Below, piece after piece: positions 14,195 to 27,300 of a stretch of 64,000 nt of DNA. Both the position numbers and the translations under genes were made by a program. Below the pieces are notes generated by a model that saw only the letters and a program-made list of their open reading frames with translations, did not search any database and was not told the DNA's origin. The DNA lies in assembly GCF_004193775.1 (NCBI RefSeq), contig NC_041010.1, positions 39,979,562 through 40,043,561 on the forward strand. The letters are read 5' to 3'. Every line of letters begins with the position of its first letter. Positions within the stretch are counted from its first letter, which is position 1. This DNA is from Glycine soja. Taxonomy: Eukaryota; Streptophyta; Magnoliopsida; Fabales; Fabaceae.

Positions 14195-14220
14195 ATATAT
14201 ATATATATATATATATATAT
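14195..14220. repeat. (TA)n microsatellite
   Basis: About 13 AT dinucleotides located some 340 bp downstream of the transporter stop codon. Confidence 0.9.
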
Positions 14221-14563
14221 GCTTTTATGGACATATACACCCACGGAGTAAAAAATTAGATACCTGAATAAATACATTGTCCAATGAAACAGAGAAGCTC
14301 AAGCTTCAATTTCCAAACAATTTTTCTTGGGAGAGAATCATTCCCGGGTATGTCAAATTTTGCGCTAGTCTATCTATAATCTATTCAATGTATATATCCA
14401 AATGTATAAACCACTATGTACCTTGTCAGGCAAACCAATAAATTAAACCACTATCTCATGTGCCAATCTCCTGGACAACAGCACTATTTTTTTTTCCCAA
14501 CTTCTAAAGACTTGACCTTCAAACAAAGATCAAGGCTTTTTAATCTAAAGCTTACTGTCAGAA

Positions 14564-16818
14564 TCAATGTGCTTGATCTTCAAACAAAGCTTCAATCTCT
14601 TCTAAGCTCTTGCCTTTGGTTTCTGGTAAAAAGAAATAAAAGAAAAGTGTGGCACACACCATCACCCCACCAAGCACAAAGAACATGCCTCCAAATGTTA
14701 TTGCCTCTGAAACACTAAGGAATGTCATGGACACAATCCCACTCATCAAACGGTTCATAGAAATGGCCAAGCTGGAACCTTGGGCCCTTAGCCTCAGAGG
14801 GAAAATCTCTGAAGAGTAGACCCAAGTTATAGGCCCAAGCCCAATAGAAAAGAAGGATACAGTAGCACAGACAGCAACCACACACAAAGCAATGACCCAT
14901 TCATCCTTGTTATCACCAGATAACTTAAGTAAGGTACAGCCCAAGCCCAACACAAACAATGAGATTGCCATGCCACATGAGCCCAACAACAACATGGGCC
15001 TCCTCCCAAACTTGTCCAAGAACAAGGCTGATATCAAAACAAAGCAAGTCTTGGCTATTCCCATGATGATTGTAACACCAAAAAGCTGCTTCTCACCCTC
15101 AATCCCAGCCTCCTTAAACACTTCTGGGCTATAATATATCACAGCATCATTCCCAGAGGCCTGCATGAAGAAGTTAACACCAATAGCAGCCACAAGAATT
15201 CTCAACACAGTGTGAGTAGGTGTAACAAGCAATTCCTTCCAAACCCCTTGTCCATGCCACATTCCTGAAGAACCATCAGAAGAAGTTAGAGCCGATCCAA
15301 AGATAAAGCAACTAAAAGCTTGTGCTTTAGGCCTATCAACAAAAAATACATTTTCTTTTAGTTTTTATAAACCAAAAAATGCCATTTATTAGAAAAAATG
15401 TCACATATGTTGACAAAAATGACCAATATAGAATTTTCTCACTTAAAGTAAAATATTTTTTTAAAATTTGTTTTAGGCCTCACTTGTTGTTGGACTGGCC
15501 CTGGAAGAAGTTGTTGCTTTGTCAATGTTTGTGAAGAAAGCAGAAGCAGCAGCTTCTTGTATCTCAGCAAGCCTTAATTCAGCTTCTCCTTTGTTCTCTG
15601 ATGTTCTAATCAAAACCTGTTTTGCTTCCTCAAACCTTCCCTTCACTACAAGCCAGCGAGGAGACTCGGGCATTCCCAACACACCAAGTGCCACTGCAAT
15701 TGCTGGCAAGGCAGCAAGGCCAAGCATGAGTCTCCAATTGATGCCATTTGGGAGGCCTGCGAAGGCATAGTTGGAGACATAACCAAGTAGAATGCCAACA
15801 CTGATGAAGACTTCAGGGAGTGATGTGAGAAAGCCTCTGGTGAGAGCAGGAGAGAGCTCAGCAACATACACTGGTGAGATCATGAGGGAGTAACCAACAC
15901 CAATGCCTGCAACTACACGACCTGCCATTAGGAATGGAAATGAAGGTGCCAAACCCATCAGAATAGCACCAATCAGGAATGTTGCGGCAGCAACCATTAT
16001 AGTGTACCTTCTCCCAATCCAATCAGAAGTCTTCCCCGATGCAAGAGACCCTATCAGGGAGCACACATTTAAGGACCCAACAAGGATTTCCACTTGGACT
16101 GATGTGATCTTCAGATCTTGCCTTATAAAAAGAGAAGCACCACTCATGACCCCAATATCTGCATACACACACATAAATCAAAATCCTTCAATACAACGCA
16201 CTCTTACGATGAAGCTTGGCAAAATTGCATCAACAATCATAAAACTTTTTATCAAAGTTTCTCAATTTTTTTATCTGGGTTTGGAATGCAGACAAAACTT
16301 AAAATGCAGTTTCTTTAAGTATTTTTTGTGCTGTTCTCTAATCAGAATTGAAAATTTTCACCTCGATAATCTATTTTGACATACAATCCGAATCTTTATT
16401 AGGCGGATTACAAAGAATCTTTATCATGCAAATTACTGAGATAAAACTTCAATTCTGGTTGGAGAACGGCACCAAAAGCAGAACTATAAGGCAATAAATT
16501 ATAAGTATATTTGTGTATCTATAAGGCATTGAATTCTTTTAACAGGAATTTGTGAAACTCACCATAGCCTAAGAGAATGGAGTTTGTGGAAGCCAAGATA
16601 GCACCACAAAGTGCATATCCGTTGAGGCGAGACCTATTGCTTTGGTATGAAACATAATTCTGTGATGTGTTAGGCTTGTATTGAGATCTACCTTCCTCTG
16701 CACAAGTCTCTTCTTTGTCACCATCATTGTGATTATTAGGATGATCAGCTTCTGCAGCAGCAGAAGAAGCAGGAAGAGGGTAGTAATAATGGTGTTCCAG
16801 AGAAGAATTCTCTTCCAT
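14564..16818 (-). CDS. Polyol/monosaccharide transporter, MFS sugar-porter family
   Basis: Three exons join in phase: 16818-16563, 16158-15484 and 15264-14564 (stop included), giving 543 residues, close to the 510-540 usual for plant polyol transporters. The first intron interrupts the classic GYDIGVMSGA motif (GY, then G|AT for Asp). Visible sugar-porter signatures are DWIGRRYT after the second helix, PESPRWL before the central loop, LDKFGRRPM in the second half, SSEIFPLRLRAQGSS, and PETKGKSLEEIEALF at the C-terminus. Twelve hydrophobic helices are expected. The family moves sugar alcohols and monosaccharides by proton symport, usually at the plasma membrane; the substrate cannot be told from sequence. 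The N-terminus of about 60 residues is long, His/Asn/Asp-rich and hydrophilic, so probably cytosolic. A TATA element lies about 150 bp upstream. Confidence 0.95.
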
Positions 16819-16966
16819 CTCTAATGCAGAACAGCAACAGTGACTTCAAAAATTTATACCACAGAGCCTCAAATATTAAAATTCATCAAAGAAAAAAATC
16901 TGACAATATAACAATGATAAGGGGATTAATACAAAGGCCAATGAGTGTCTGATTAAAATAACGGGG

Positions 16967-16974
16967 TTTTATAC
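16967..16974 (-). promoter_or_regulatory. Candidate TATA box of the polyol transporter
   Basis: On the minus strand the sequence reads GTATAAAACC, about 150 bp upstream of the start codon at 16818. The match to the plant TATA consensus is good and the spacing is suitable. Confidence 0.5.
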
Positions 16975-16984
16975 TTTTCTTGCC

Positions 16985-19315
16985 AAGAACACAGCGTTTT
17001 AAAAATTATTATTTTTAAAAATAAGATAAGATAATCTGAAAACAAAATCACATCATTAACTCTAAATAGTAAATAGTTAGTACTATTAAATAAATAATTT
17101 TATTTAACAAAATGAATCTAGTTAAGTTGATTAAATATGAAGTGTGAATATTATAAATATCTTAATATCTATGTTCAATTTTTATAAATAAAGAAAATAA
17201 AAAATTCTATTTAAATACATTCACGCTTAACAGTTATAAGAATGTCAAATACGATAAACTTTGTTAATTGCTTCTAAATAGCCTTATTTATTTCCTAGTT
17301 GCTTTAACTATTTGGTAGAGAATTTTACTATTTATATTGATCTTATCTTATATTTACATAAAAAAATATGATCTTATTTCATTTAAGCATGATTATTTAG
17401 GGTGAAAAATACTTGTGTCGTAAAAAATAAATAGTTTTCTTAATTAGTATTTCTTATTTAACAAATATTTATGAAATAATTTACCGTGGAGATTACTCTG
17501 TAGGGACGTGGTGTCCAATCAAGGTGAAAAGAACAAAACAGCACATGTTTATTGCTCCGTATTCATTTATACCCACAAATGCACTTAAGTCCCCACCCCC
17601 TTTCAAATTATTCACAACAGAAAGTCTTTCTCCTCCGTCTAGTTTAGGTAAGGATTTTTTTGAAGCTTCGCTTAGGTTGAATCCTAATCAGTCAACTTTT
17701 TTGTCTCAAGTGATAAATCGCGGAAATTAATTTTACTTGTGATATATAATTATCACTTATTCAAGAAAATTTTATATATAATGATAATAGAATATTAAAA
17801 TTATGTTTGATAAAATATTTCATTTAACTTTTAATTAAAGAATTTATTTAGTTGTTCAATAAAAAAATTTATTTTAGTAATTTTTCGGTAGATTTTAGCA
17901 TTTTTTAAAATACTACTTAGTAATATTTTTTTAAAATTTTTCTTGTACTTTTATTATCGATGTATTTATTATTTTTTTAAGTGTTACCTTTTTTGGTAGA
18001 TTATTACCTTTTTTTGATAAATTATTATTTTATTATTTTTTCTATCATTTTATATTTTTTAGCTATTTCAAAAATTAATTTTATCGAACACTTCTAATTT
18101 TATAAATTAGTTTTTCAGCTTTTATATAAACTAGTTTTTCAGAACTAATTTTATCAGATATAACCTAAATAAATCATCATCTCAGGTATAAATACAAAAG
18201 AATCTTATACGTTAATTATTTATATTTTTCAGTTACTTCAGTAACTATTTTTATAAAATATTTCTAATAAGTTTTAAAAAAAATAATAAGAAAATCTAAA
18301 TAACTATTTTAAGGATAAAAAATGAATAAAAAATTAGAAAATAATTTTAAAAAATATTACTTAAAATAATTTTTATAAAAATATTAAAAAAATAATAAAA
18401 AATATTTTTTAAAAATATTTATCAAATAATCAAACAAATTTTTAACTAATAAAAAAATTAGAAACTAAATGGAATAACTTCCAAAGTTACCCTAATATAC
18501 CCGAGAAGAGAGATCATTGGAAGCTACCAAAAACCGTGGCTTCCCCTCTCTCAAAAGGCAAATTTACAATCTTCTTAATGTTTAAATCTAGATTAGCCTA
18601 GTCATATTTAAAATGAAATCTGTTATATCTTTCCTCCCATAGGAAAAAAAAAAATTAGACAACAAAAATTGTTAAAAATAAGTGATCCTGCAAATAATTG
18701 GCCTTTATAAACTTAAAAATATGGAGTGGCAACCTCTTAACTGATAAGGAATCCAGACTATTGCCATTTCAGGGCTGTTGTCAACAATGCATTTTCTGGA
18801 GCATATCTTTTGGACAAATATGTATGATATCAGCAATATTATATATACTGAAGCATGACAATGCAAAAAATGGTATCGATTCAAATTTCAGACGTTTCAC
18901 GTAGTTGCTGGCTGAGAAGCAGACTTTGCAGAAACCACGTGTAGATTTATTTATGGCCTTCCTTTCTCTCTTTTTTTGTTAGCGTGGCTGGATTTACATT
19001 ATGGAAACTCGAAATCTATTTATTTATTGTTAAACTTGGATGCATATCAACAGAAATATAAATAATATACTTTTTTAAGCACATTTTATTATTAATTTAA
19101 ATTTGTCTAAAATTAATTTTTTTTATAAATCTCACATCTTATTTAATGATTTTATTAATTGATTTTATAGTTTTAATAGTTTTAACTAATAATATATATG
19201 CATTATAAAGTGTGGGTTAAAAAGTATATTATTAATACTCCTCATAATATAAATATCAGTATAAATTTTTTTATATATGCGTGTAACGCGTGTCAAAGTC
19301 AGTGAAATTGCATAT

Positions 19316-19359
<44 letters not shown>

Positions 19360-20366
19360 TTATAAATAAATAAAAAACATAGATATAATTTAACAATAAC
19401 AAATTATATTCAAAATATAATATTTATATAAAAATAATATAATATTATGAAATATCAATTGATTTTTAAGTTTTATAAAATTCTATAAAACTAATTTGTT
19501 GCACGGAAACTATTAATATAATGATTAAATTTATATAAAAAATTTATACATTTTTATTTCATCAGATTTAGCATTTGTTAAATTTATCAACTGATTTAGC
19601 TTTTTTATGTGTAACGTATCAAATGAGAGTTTTTGTTATTATAAAAAATAAAAACCGTAAATATAATTATTAAATCATATTTAAATGATTAAGATTAAAA
19701 AGATTCGCAGGATTTTTTATGTTATTATGTAACCACTAAATTTTAATCTTAACTATGTATGTATAATTGTATAACACATTTATAATATTTATTTCTGACA
19801 ATAAGAAAATATTTAACTTAATACATTGTCTATGTATTTATTTTTTTATTATCATATTATTACTACAGAATATCAACATTTGTTAAACCTAATACTTTTG
19901 CACTTTGCTTAAGAAGATTTAACTTAATACCAAGTTCAGACAAATCTGATTTTCAGTCCAAATTGTGAACTTATTCGGCTACCTTATATATACAATCAAC
20001 GGCAACGCAACATTTTATAACAGCAAACATTCGATCAACAACTTCGTTATAAACTAACTATCTTTTACGAAAACAAAATAAAAAGCAGAAGAAAGGTTTA
20101 AAATCTAAAAAATCAAAATGCAAGAATAATAATATTTTATTTCATAATTGTTGGAAGTATGATAGCAAAAAGTTTAAACAAATTAAATCCAAAGAGAAAG
20201 TTATATGGAGAACAACCTGATGATGACAAACTTTATTTGAACACAAATTTCAGAGAGGATATTCCTCTAATTTTATATTACATAATACTAATTTAATAAA
20301 AGAAAGCCTGTCAACGAAGTGATTATTAATTAACTTCGAATATTGCTGGACCTGGAAGCGATAGCT
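16985..20366. other. AT-rich intergenic DNA with a foldback-like stretch
   Basis: The stretch contains no recognisable gene. From about 17800 to 18475 the DNA is extremely AT-rich. One end carries TTTGATAAAATATTTCATTT and the other a roughly complementary ATTTATCAAATAATCAAAC, so an old foldback transposon is possible. Low complexity makes chance pairing hard to exclude. Confidence 0.5.
19324..19354. repeat. (TA)n microsatellite
   Basis: About 15 uninterrupted TA dinucleotides in intergenic DNA. Confidence 0.9.
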
Positions 20367-21106
20367 GTTCTACTGTATCCTTGTAACATGTTTAAAATAT
20401 ACTCTTTTGAGGTTTAAATAAAATTTCAATCAATGTCATTCTTATTAGAATAACATGTAAGAAATATTTTTTTTATATGTTTTAGTATTTTAATTTTACG
20501 TTGTTTCACTAAATAACTCAAATTTGTGATCTTTGTTAACGGAGACAATATAAAATAATACCTAATTAAAACAACCCAAAGAGTGTTGTTTTATTAATCA
20601 TTTTAGTTATTATGTTAGTGTGTAGTCTTTTATAAAAAAAAATATTAGTGTGTAATTTTTTTTAGGAATCGAAGACAAAAATTAAAAGACTAACAATAAT
20701 TCATATATTTTAGTTAATCAATTGAGTTAAATCTTTTCGGTTAATGTATAGTTTTTTGTATTAATGTAAGCATTTTGATAATATATTATGTTACATATAT
20801 TAAAATGTTCTACTATATCCTTCTAACATGTTTAAAATATAACAATTTAGAGGTTTAAACTTTAAATAAAAGTTCAATCAATGTCATTCTTATTAGAATA
20901 ATATGTAAGAAACTTTTTTTTGTATTTTTTTAATATTTTAAATATTATGTTGCTCTTACTAAACAACTTAAATTTGTTCTTTGTTAAAAGGAGCCAACAT
21001 AAAATAACACCTAATAAAAAAGTCCTTTTTAATTTTTTTAGGGATATGTTAATCTGTAGTTTTTTTTTTTCATTAACGTACACATTTTGATCATGTACTA
21101 TGCTAC
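20367..21106. repeat. Diverged tandem direct duplication of about 0.3-0.4 kb
   Basis: Copy 1 (20367-20794) and copy 2 (20807-21106) both begin GTTCTACT(G/A)TATCCTT and share AACATGTTTAAAATATA, CAATCAATGTCATTCTTATT, a Thy-rich run, and a final CATTTTGAT..TATG(T/C)TAC. Copy 1 is longer because of inserted sequence in its second half. There is no coding potential. The two are probably diverged copies of one non-coding segment. Confidence 0.75.
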
Positions 21107-21717
21107 TTAAATTATTTTATAATTTCAAACTTTTACTCATTATTACGTGTTATACTCGTACGAAACATTCCTCTAAAGACGTAACGTGAGTATCTTGAAC
21201 TTCTGATAGATTTTTGTGTTTTTATTTTTTGAGCCCAAAGATACAACACATGTCTATAGTAAGAGAAATCCAAATGAAAAAATTACACAGTTGAAGACAT
21301 GTCATTGCGGGTTCCACTTACGGAATGGGTTTCAACTGCAGCATCCATTTTTTATTGATCATGTGGGATCAATTTGATTGTTGTATGAATATAATATTAG
21401 TTTATTTTTCTTATTCATTAAACTTGTGTTGGAGTTGGTTCTGTTTTTTGTTTTTTTACTGGCGGGTAACATTGATTTTTTTTACCATTGAGATGGATGT
21501 GTAATCCAAATTAACATTTGCTATAAGAAAAACATTTCAATACTGAATCAATCCTTATACAGTGTTTTTTTTACGGTTATACAGTATAATTTTGTTTTTT
21601 TATAAATAATGTATTTTGATTACATTTTTTATACAACAATTCTCTCAATTTCTCTTATCTCATTTCATCTGTTTATTCTCTTAAATTTTATTATTCATAC
21701 TTTTTTCTTTACACAAA

Positions 21718-21990
21718 AATGGATCCCAATAATCCCAATTTTACTTCAATTGGATGCCTAATTGACAAATCCTAAATGCTGAAAATGTTCAAAATCCTTT
21801 CCCATCTTTAAATTTTCCAAATAACCCAAACATGAATTTTATTTCTCAATTTTTATTCCCTAATTTCTTTCCGCCAAATATGTTATATATGAGTCACCCT
21901 TAATATCAGGCCCAAAGTGGAACACATTTTTGTTCTCAACAGCTAGTCTTATTATGTTTGGTGATGTTTCAATGATAAGTAGTATGGAGG
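21718..21990 (+). pseudogene. Possible relic of a PIF/Harbinger-associated ORF
   Basis: The segment opens with ATG and MDPNNPNFTS, an Asn/Pro-rich start like that of Myb/SANT-type proteins associated with plant PIF/Harbinger elements (often mislabelled as glutathione S-transferase T3-like). It stops after 18 codons. Phe/Pro/Asn-rich stretches (FPNNPNMNF, FFPPNM) then follow in shifted or stop-broken frames. The identification rests on composition and the opening motif only. A Harbinger-type MITE lies 1 kb downstream. Confidence 0.35.
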
Positions 21991-22993
21991 TTGCTCTAAT
22001 GAATAAGTGGATGGTGGTGCTTCAATTTTAATTTTGAAAGTTAATTTTTATTTTAGTAAAATCTATTATATATTTATTTATTATTTAACAGTTGTCATAT
22101 AAATATATTAACTTAAAAAACATATGAATAATGAAATATAAAAAAATAGATTTATTGTGATCCATTTCGAGAAACTTTTTTGAGTTACTTGGAATAAAAA
22201 TTTAATTGAGTTATTTAAAATAAAAAATAACGTGATATTATAGAGAAATGCAAAATGTTATTAAAAAATAAAAGAGAAACTTTGGTAGATGTGTGGTTAG
22301 AGATGTTTTGGGCATTGCCTCGCGACTTGCGTATTATGCAAATTCAAATAGCACTGTAAAGCATGTACCCGACAAACACTGATGCACTCCAATAAATATA
22401 AAAAAGCCAAAATCATAGACAAGCCTTTTATAAAAATTAAAAATTAAAAACGTAGACAAGCCAATTTGTTTTTGTTAAGAAGTCAAGAGATTAATTATAC
22501 TAGTCAAATAGCCAAATGATGAAACATTCAACGAACATTTTTTACCAAAATGGTATATTCTACTTTTAAAACTATCAAAATAGTGTTTAAAAAAAATACT
22601 TATATAGGGTAAATCGACTTTTTGAAAGTCAAATTTGATTTTATAAAAGTAAGTTTTAAGTGATTTTTTCCGATCAGAAGTTTGATGACATTTTTTAATC
22701 ATCAGAAAATATAAATATAAAATAAGGTTGATTTGATCACATATTATTATACAAAAAAAGAGAAAATTAAATTTAAACTATATAATCATAAAAGGTTAAA
22801 ATTTATAATATTAAAATGCTACATAATTTTTAAAAAATTCACACAATCTAATTGTTAATAATTTTTAACAAAAATATACTATTAGTTAAAAGCAAAATAC
22901 TCCATTCTCGGAAAGAAAAAAAAAGTCATGATCAAAATTATACCAATGTAAAGTTGCAGCAACCCAAAAACAGCCTAGCACACATTTAATCAT

Positions 22994-23302
22994 TAAAGCA
23001 TCTCCAATGCAAGAAACTCATATGGGTTTCTTAATCATCTTTTTGTGGTCTCCGCATAACTTTTTGTGGTCCCGCAGTGTCATGTCATTCATAAGAAACT
23101 CATGTAAAATTGTACTCCAATGCAAGAAATCGTAAGAAATCACAAGAAATTCAAATATTAGAGTTTCTTATATAAGAAACTATTCTTAGCAATGAAGAAA
23201 CCCACTTTGTCACGTCACTATGCTTCAATGCAGAAGAACTCATAAGAAACCATTCCTTAGCCTAAGAAATCATGGAAGCACCTCCCATTGGAGATGCTCT
23301 TA
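22994..23302. mobile_element. PIF/Harbinger (Tourist-like) MITE
   Basis: The left end reads TTAAAGCATCTCCAATG and the right end is CATTGGAGATGCTCTTA, nearly perfect inverted terminal repeats. The element is about 309 bp and non-coding. Internally it is filled with AAGAAA(C/T)-type motifs and a second, inner copy of the CTCCAATGCAAGAAA motif. The ends and size fit the Tourist group, whose usual target duplication is TTA/TAA. A diverged relative lies at 36804-36993. Confidence 0.75.
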
Positions 23303-23734
23303 GTCATTATGCTTTTCCACCTCATCTTAACCAGATAATAATGGAATTAAATTGGACTGCGACCAGTTAATTTCTAAAGTCCAAAAACAGACACATAAGA
23401 TTTTAAGTATTTTTAGAGAATATATGGATATACATCAATTTATAAGTATTTTCACATATTATAACTGAATTAATTAGAATTATTTGTTGATAATCTATTA
23501 GGATAATCAAAATCACATTTATAAAAGAACCAAATGTTACAATTAAAATTCAAGGGGATCAAAATCATAGATTTGAAAAATTAGGGAACCAAAATTATAA
23601 TTTAGTCTTTAATATAAAATTAAAATTATTAAATCCTAAATCCTAAAACCTTACTCTTGGTATAAAATCACTTAAATAAACTATTAAAAGCTAACCCTAC
23701 ACCCTAAAAATTAAAAAACATGTTTGATGACTAA

Positions 23735-24015
23735 GTGAAGCCACCCAGTTTAGTGCCACTTGAGTTAAGTCACCCAAGTTGGCACCACCAAACCAGAAGA
23801 ACTGGGGGAAGCCACCCAGTCTGGTACCACCTAGGCTAAGTCACCCATAGTGACACCACCAAACCAACAATTATAAGAACTGGGTGAAGCCACCCAAGGT
23901 GATGCCACGAAATCTTTAAGTCACTATAATTGGTGACACCATCTTGAGTGACACCACTCAAGTGACAACTTGTCGAGTAGTGTCACTAGTAACTAAGGTG
24001 ACTTAAATCACCCAT
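23735..24015. repeat. Tandem repeat block built on AAGCCACCCA / AAGTCACCCA
   Basis: The motif GAAGCCACCCA occurs at about 23738, 23808 and 23886, roughly every 70-78 bp. Each is followed by a (T/G)GxxCCAC motif and then AAGTCACCCA and CACCACCAAACCA. The last third degrades into scattered GTGACACCA/AGTGACAACT motifs. Stops interrupt all frames, so it is non-coding. The block is more GC-rich than its flanks. Confidence 0.8.
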
Positions 24016-24307
24016 TTTGGTAAATACTTTGTAGACCAACCTGATATGGAGGGTAGTAAAAGTAAACAATCGGGTGTAATTAAGTCATTACCAAGATATA
24101 TTTAGCAAATAAAGCATTGTTTAATGGCTAAGGTTCATTGAATGCAAACAATCGTATCATTTAAACACTTTGACAAATGGGAACATCTGGAATTTTATAT
24201 TTGTCAATAAAAATAAAAATATAAAAGCTTTTGATATTTACAGTGGCACATACAACATTTCTTCATCCTATTCAGCAATTAGTATGAATTTTCTGAGTCC
24301 GCAATGA

Positions 24308-27300
24308 TCATATCATCGGTGAATTATCAACATACCGAAGAAGTTCTGAGCCAAGTTCAGAAACCCAATTCACTGCAGTGCCAAAGAAGAGCTCCCAGAA
24401 CCACAGATCCAATGCTAAGACTGATGAAAAGATGAGCAATGCCAAGGTCTGATAGCGGTTCAATGGCCAGCCTGAGGCCTTAGCAATTGTCTTCAGAAAT
24501 GGAAATGAATCAGTATTTAGGTCCTTTTTCGTTATGGACCAAGCTGTTATCCACTGTACATTAGATGGGACTAAATCAAAATCCTCTCTCAATCTCCTCC
24601 CAAGATCTGGCATGTGGCCACCCCCATATAGTATTGCAATTTTATTGTGTCCCTTGTCCATTGCTGCTCTCAGGGCCTCTATTGCTACTCTATTTCTCTC
24701 ACCAATTATAACCGATTTCTCCTCTACATCTGCTGTCACCAGTGTGAACCTTAACAAGAATATGTGCCATCATCAATACCCAAGTTTTTAATAGTGACTC
24801 AACAAGAGTAATATGATTATGTTTATGCAGTCTCTACAAGAGCAAAATATGGGATAATCAACAAAGCTTCATGTCTTGGACTATACTTTCAAATGAAAAT
24901 GTAAAGTGTGTTCTCATAACTCAACCTACAGAAACAAGAGTTTGTATTAAAAGAATAAATGTCAGGTACTTACTCAGATGTAAGTCTCTTTGCGAGGAAG
25001 ACCTTCAAGGCAGCACCAAAATCAAGCCTTGACAGTGCCTCTATTTCAGGATATTCTGATGCTTGAGTTCCCACATCTGTACAAACACCTCCAATGATAA
25101 GAAGGCCAACAAGTGGCATAGGAAGTACACGTGAAGCCCATAAAAGCTTGGATCTCAACGGGTCAAGATCTTCCGGAATTGAAGCTGGCTGCAATACTGC
25201 CTTTGTAGACTTAAGAGTCATATCTTTTGCAAAAGAAAAGAAGCTTTCACCTTTTTCAAGCTGAAATTAAAGAATGAAATTAGACCTGAACAAGGAAAAT
25301 AAATTGAAAGTGCTCAAATTTCAGTGGAAATCATTCAGATTATTTGAAGGTTTTCAAATAACGGTTATTAGCTATATTATATGAGACAACCAAATGAAAT
25401 GACACTGAATAATGCAATGTATGAAATCAGATATTGGCTTGAAAGGACAACAACACCCCAATTGTAGTATTCATAGTCAGTGCAATATTAAGCAAGAAAA
25501 ATTAGCAGTTTAAAACCTGAAGTAATTTGAAGGTCTCATAATCAAGATCTGCATGGTACCAATTCGAAGACTCATAATTGAGACAATCTAATTGGAAATC
25601 AAGTGTAAGAATTCGAGCCATCTGTCTTTGGATGCATCCCAAAATGTTAAAACCCCTTGTGCGTGAACTTTTTAACCTTTTTGTATTAGTAGCATTTCTT
25701 CTATTTTCTAAACTTTCCCTGCTAGCTACCATTTCGTAAAGGACACAATCATAGCTCTCGAGTTCCTTTTGGAGGGCCAGAAAATACCTGCTTATTAGGA
25801 TCATTCAAATGATTAGTTAATATTAGTTTAAAATAAAACATAAAACCAATAAATAAACAAATTAAGTTAGCGAAACAAAAAACACATGTACTTATCAAAA
25901 GAAAATCTTAAATAGTGTCCAAAACTAGAAAAGTGTTTATATTAATGACTTCTTAAAAACTAGGAAGTTTGTCCGTACCAAAAAAGCTAGCATGTTGTAA
26001 TTAGTCTGGAATGCAGTTTAGAAAATACACCGAAGGTACAGATATCTCATCCCCCCTTCCCCCCTTGCAATGTTTGAATATCATGATGATCATTTTGCTC
26101 TTCGAGTTCATAATGAACCAACATATTTTGGAGGGAGAAAAATCCTATCAAGCAAGCATCGTCACTTAACAAACCATTTAACATATACCCCTCCGATGGT
26201 CATTAATACTATCAATAGAAGTTCACATTGACAATAACAAACCAGAAGTTTGAATTTAATCATCAATATGCAATGTCATTGATCTTATCCAAAACCACGA
26301 GAGCTGCAAAACAGTGGTTTGTTAGACGTGCATGGACATATATATCTAAAACCATTCTCATCGAACTCCTGTAACATCTTTGGTTCATCTTAGAATTCCA
26401 ACATCCCCCTTTACCCGTAATAGATTTCTCTTAATTCCTTATAACTAACAGAACCACATAATTTTCTCACTTCCTTTCTGATGAGGAAAAACCCTCCGCA
26501 CATACAACAAGGATCAAAGGATAGAATACACACAATCAACACTACAAATAAAAATACAAAGAAAAAAAAGGCAAATTTAACCCGGTTTAGCACCACTTTC
26601 CTATCTCAACAAATATTTATATGGCAAATAAGATTCCAAGTTTTCTGGAAAAACATGAAAAAACCCTTCACAAATAGTGTATCACCCTACAAACTCGAGT
26701 CCTTCACTCAAAGGTTACCAAGAATGGGAACACTCTCCCACTCACAAGAAACTCTTTCACATCTCTTCTGCTTGGGTACATGATGTCCTCTTCAAGTTGG
26801 GGTTGTTCTTTCTCATCTTAAAAACCTCTATTTTAGTGGCAGTGATGACTTCTAAAGACTTCCCAAATAAGCACCAATAAATTATTTCTTAGAATTTCTA
26901 GAGTAACCTCTATTGGAAATTATCATCACACTTACACACATACCAATAGTCATTAAAACCTTTCACTTATCAAGTTATTACATCTTTAATTACTTCTAAC
27001 AACTACCAAATCCAAAACCCGAACAAGTTAAGAAAGACGAACACATACTCTTCATCAGCGATGTGAATTGTGGAAACCAAGTCAACCTACAATATCATCA
27101 CCAAAAACAGAACAACATCATCATCATCAATAAATAAATGAAATCAAAGAGACCCCAATTGATAAAGAAAAAAAGAAAAAAAAGAAAGAAACTAGAGAGC
27201 GACCTGAAGGAAAGGGCGCAAAAGGGACCAAGGGAACCTCTTCCTGTAGCTGACAAGAGCAGTCTGCAACTCGGCACTGGCACCACCATCGACCCTGCGC

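Noticed and set aside
14416..15134. Plus-strand frames opposite transporter exon 3
   Set aside because: Shadows of the transporter; the minus strand carries all sugar-porter motifs.
17800..18475. Long AT-rich foldback element
   Set aside because: The ends match partly, but A/T runs of this kind pair by chance and no defined terminus or target duplication could be fixed. It is noted only within the spacer entry.
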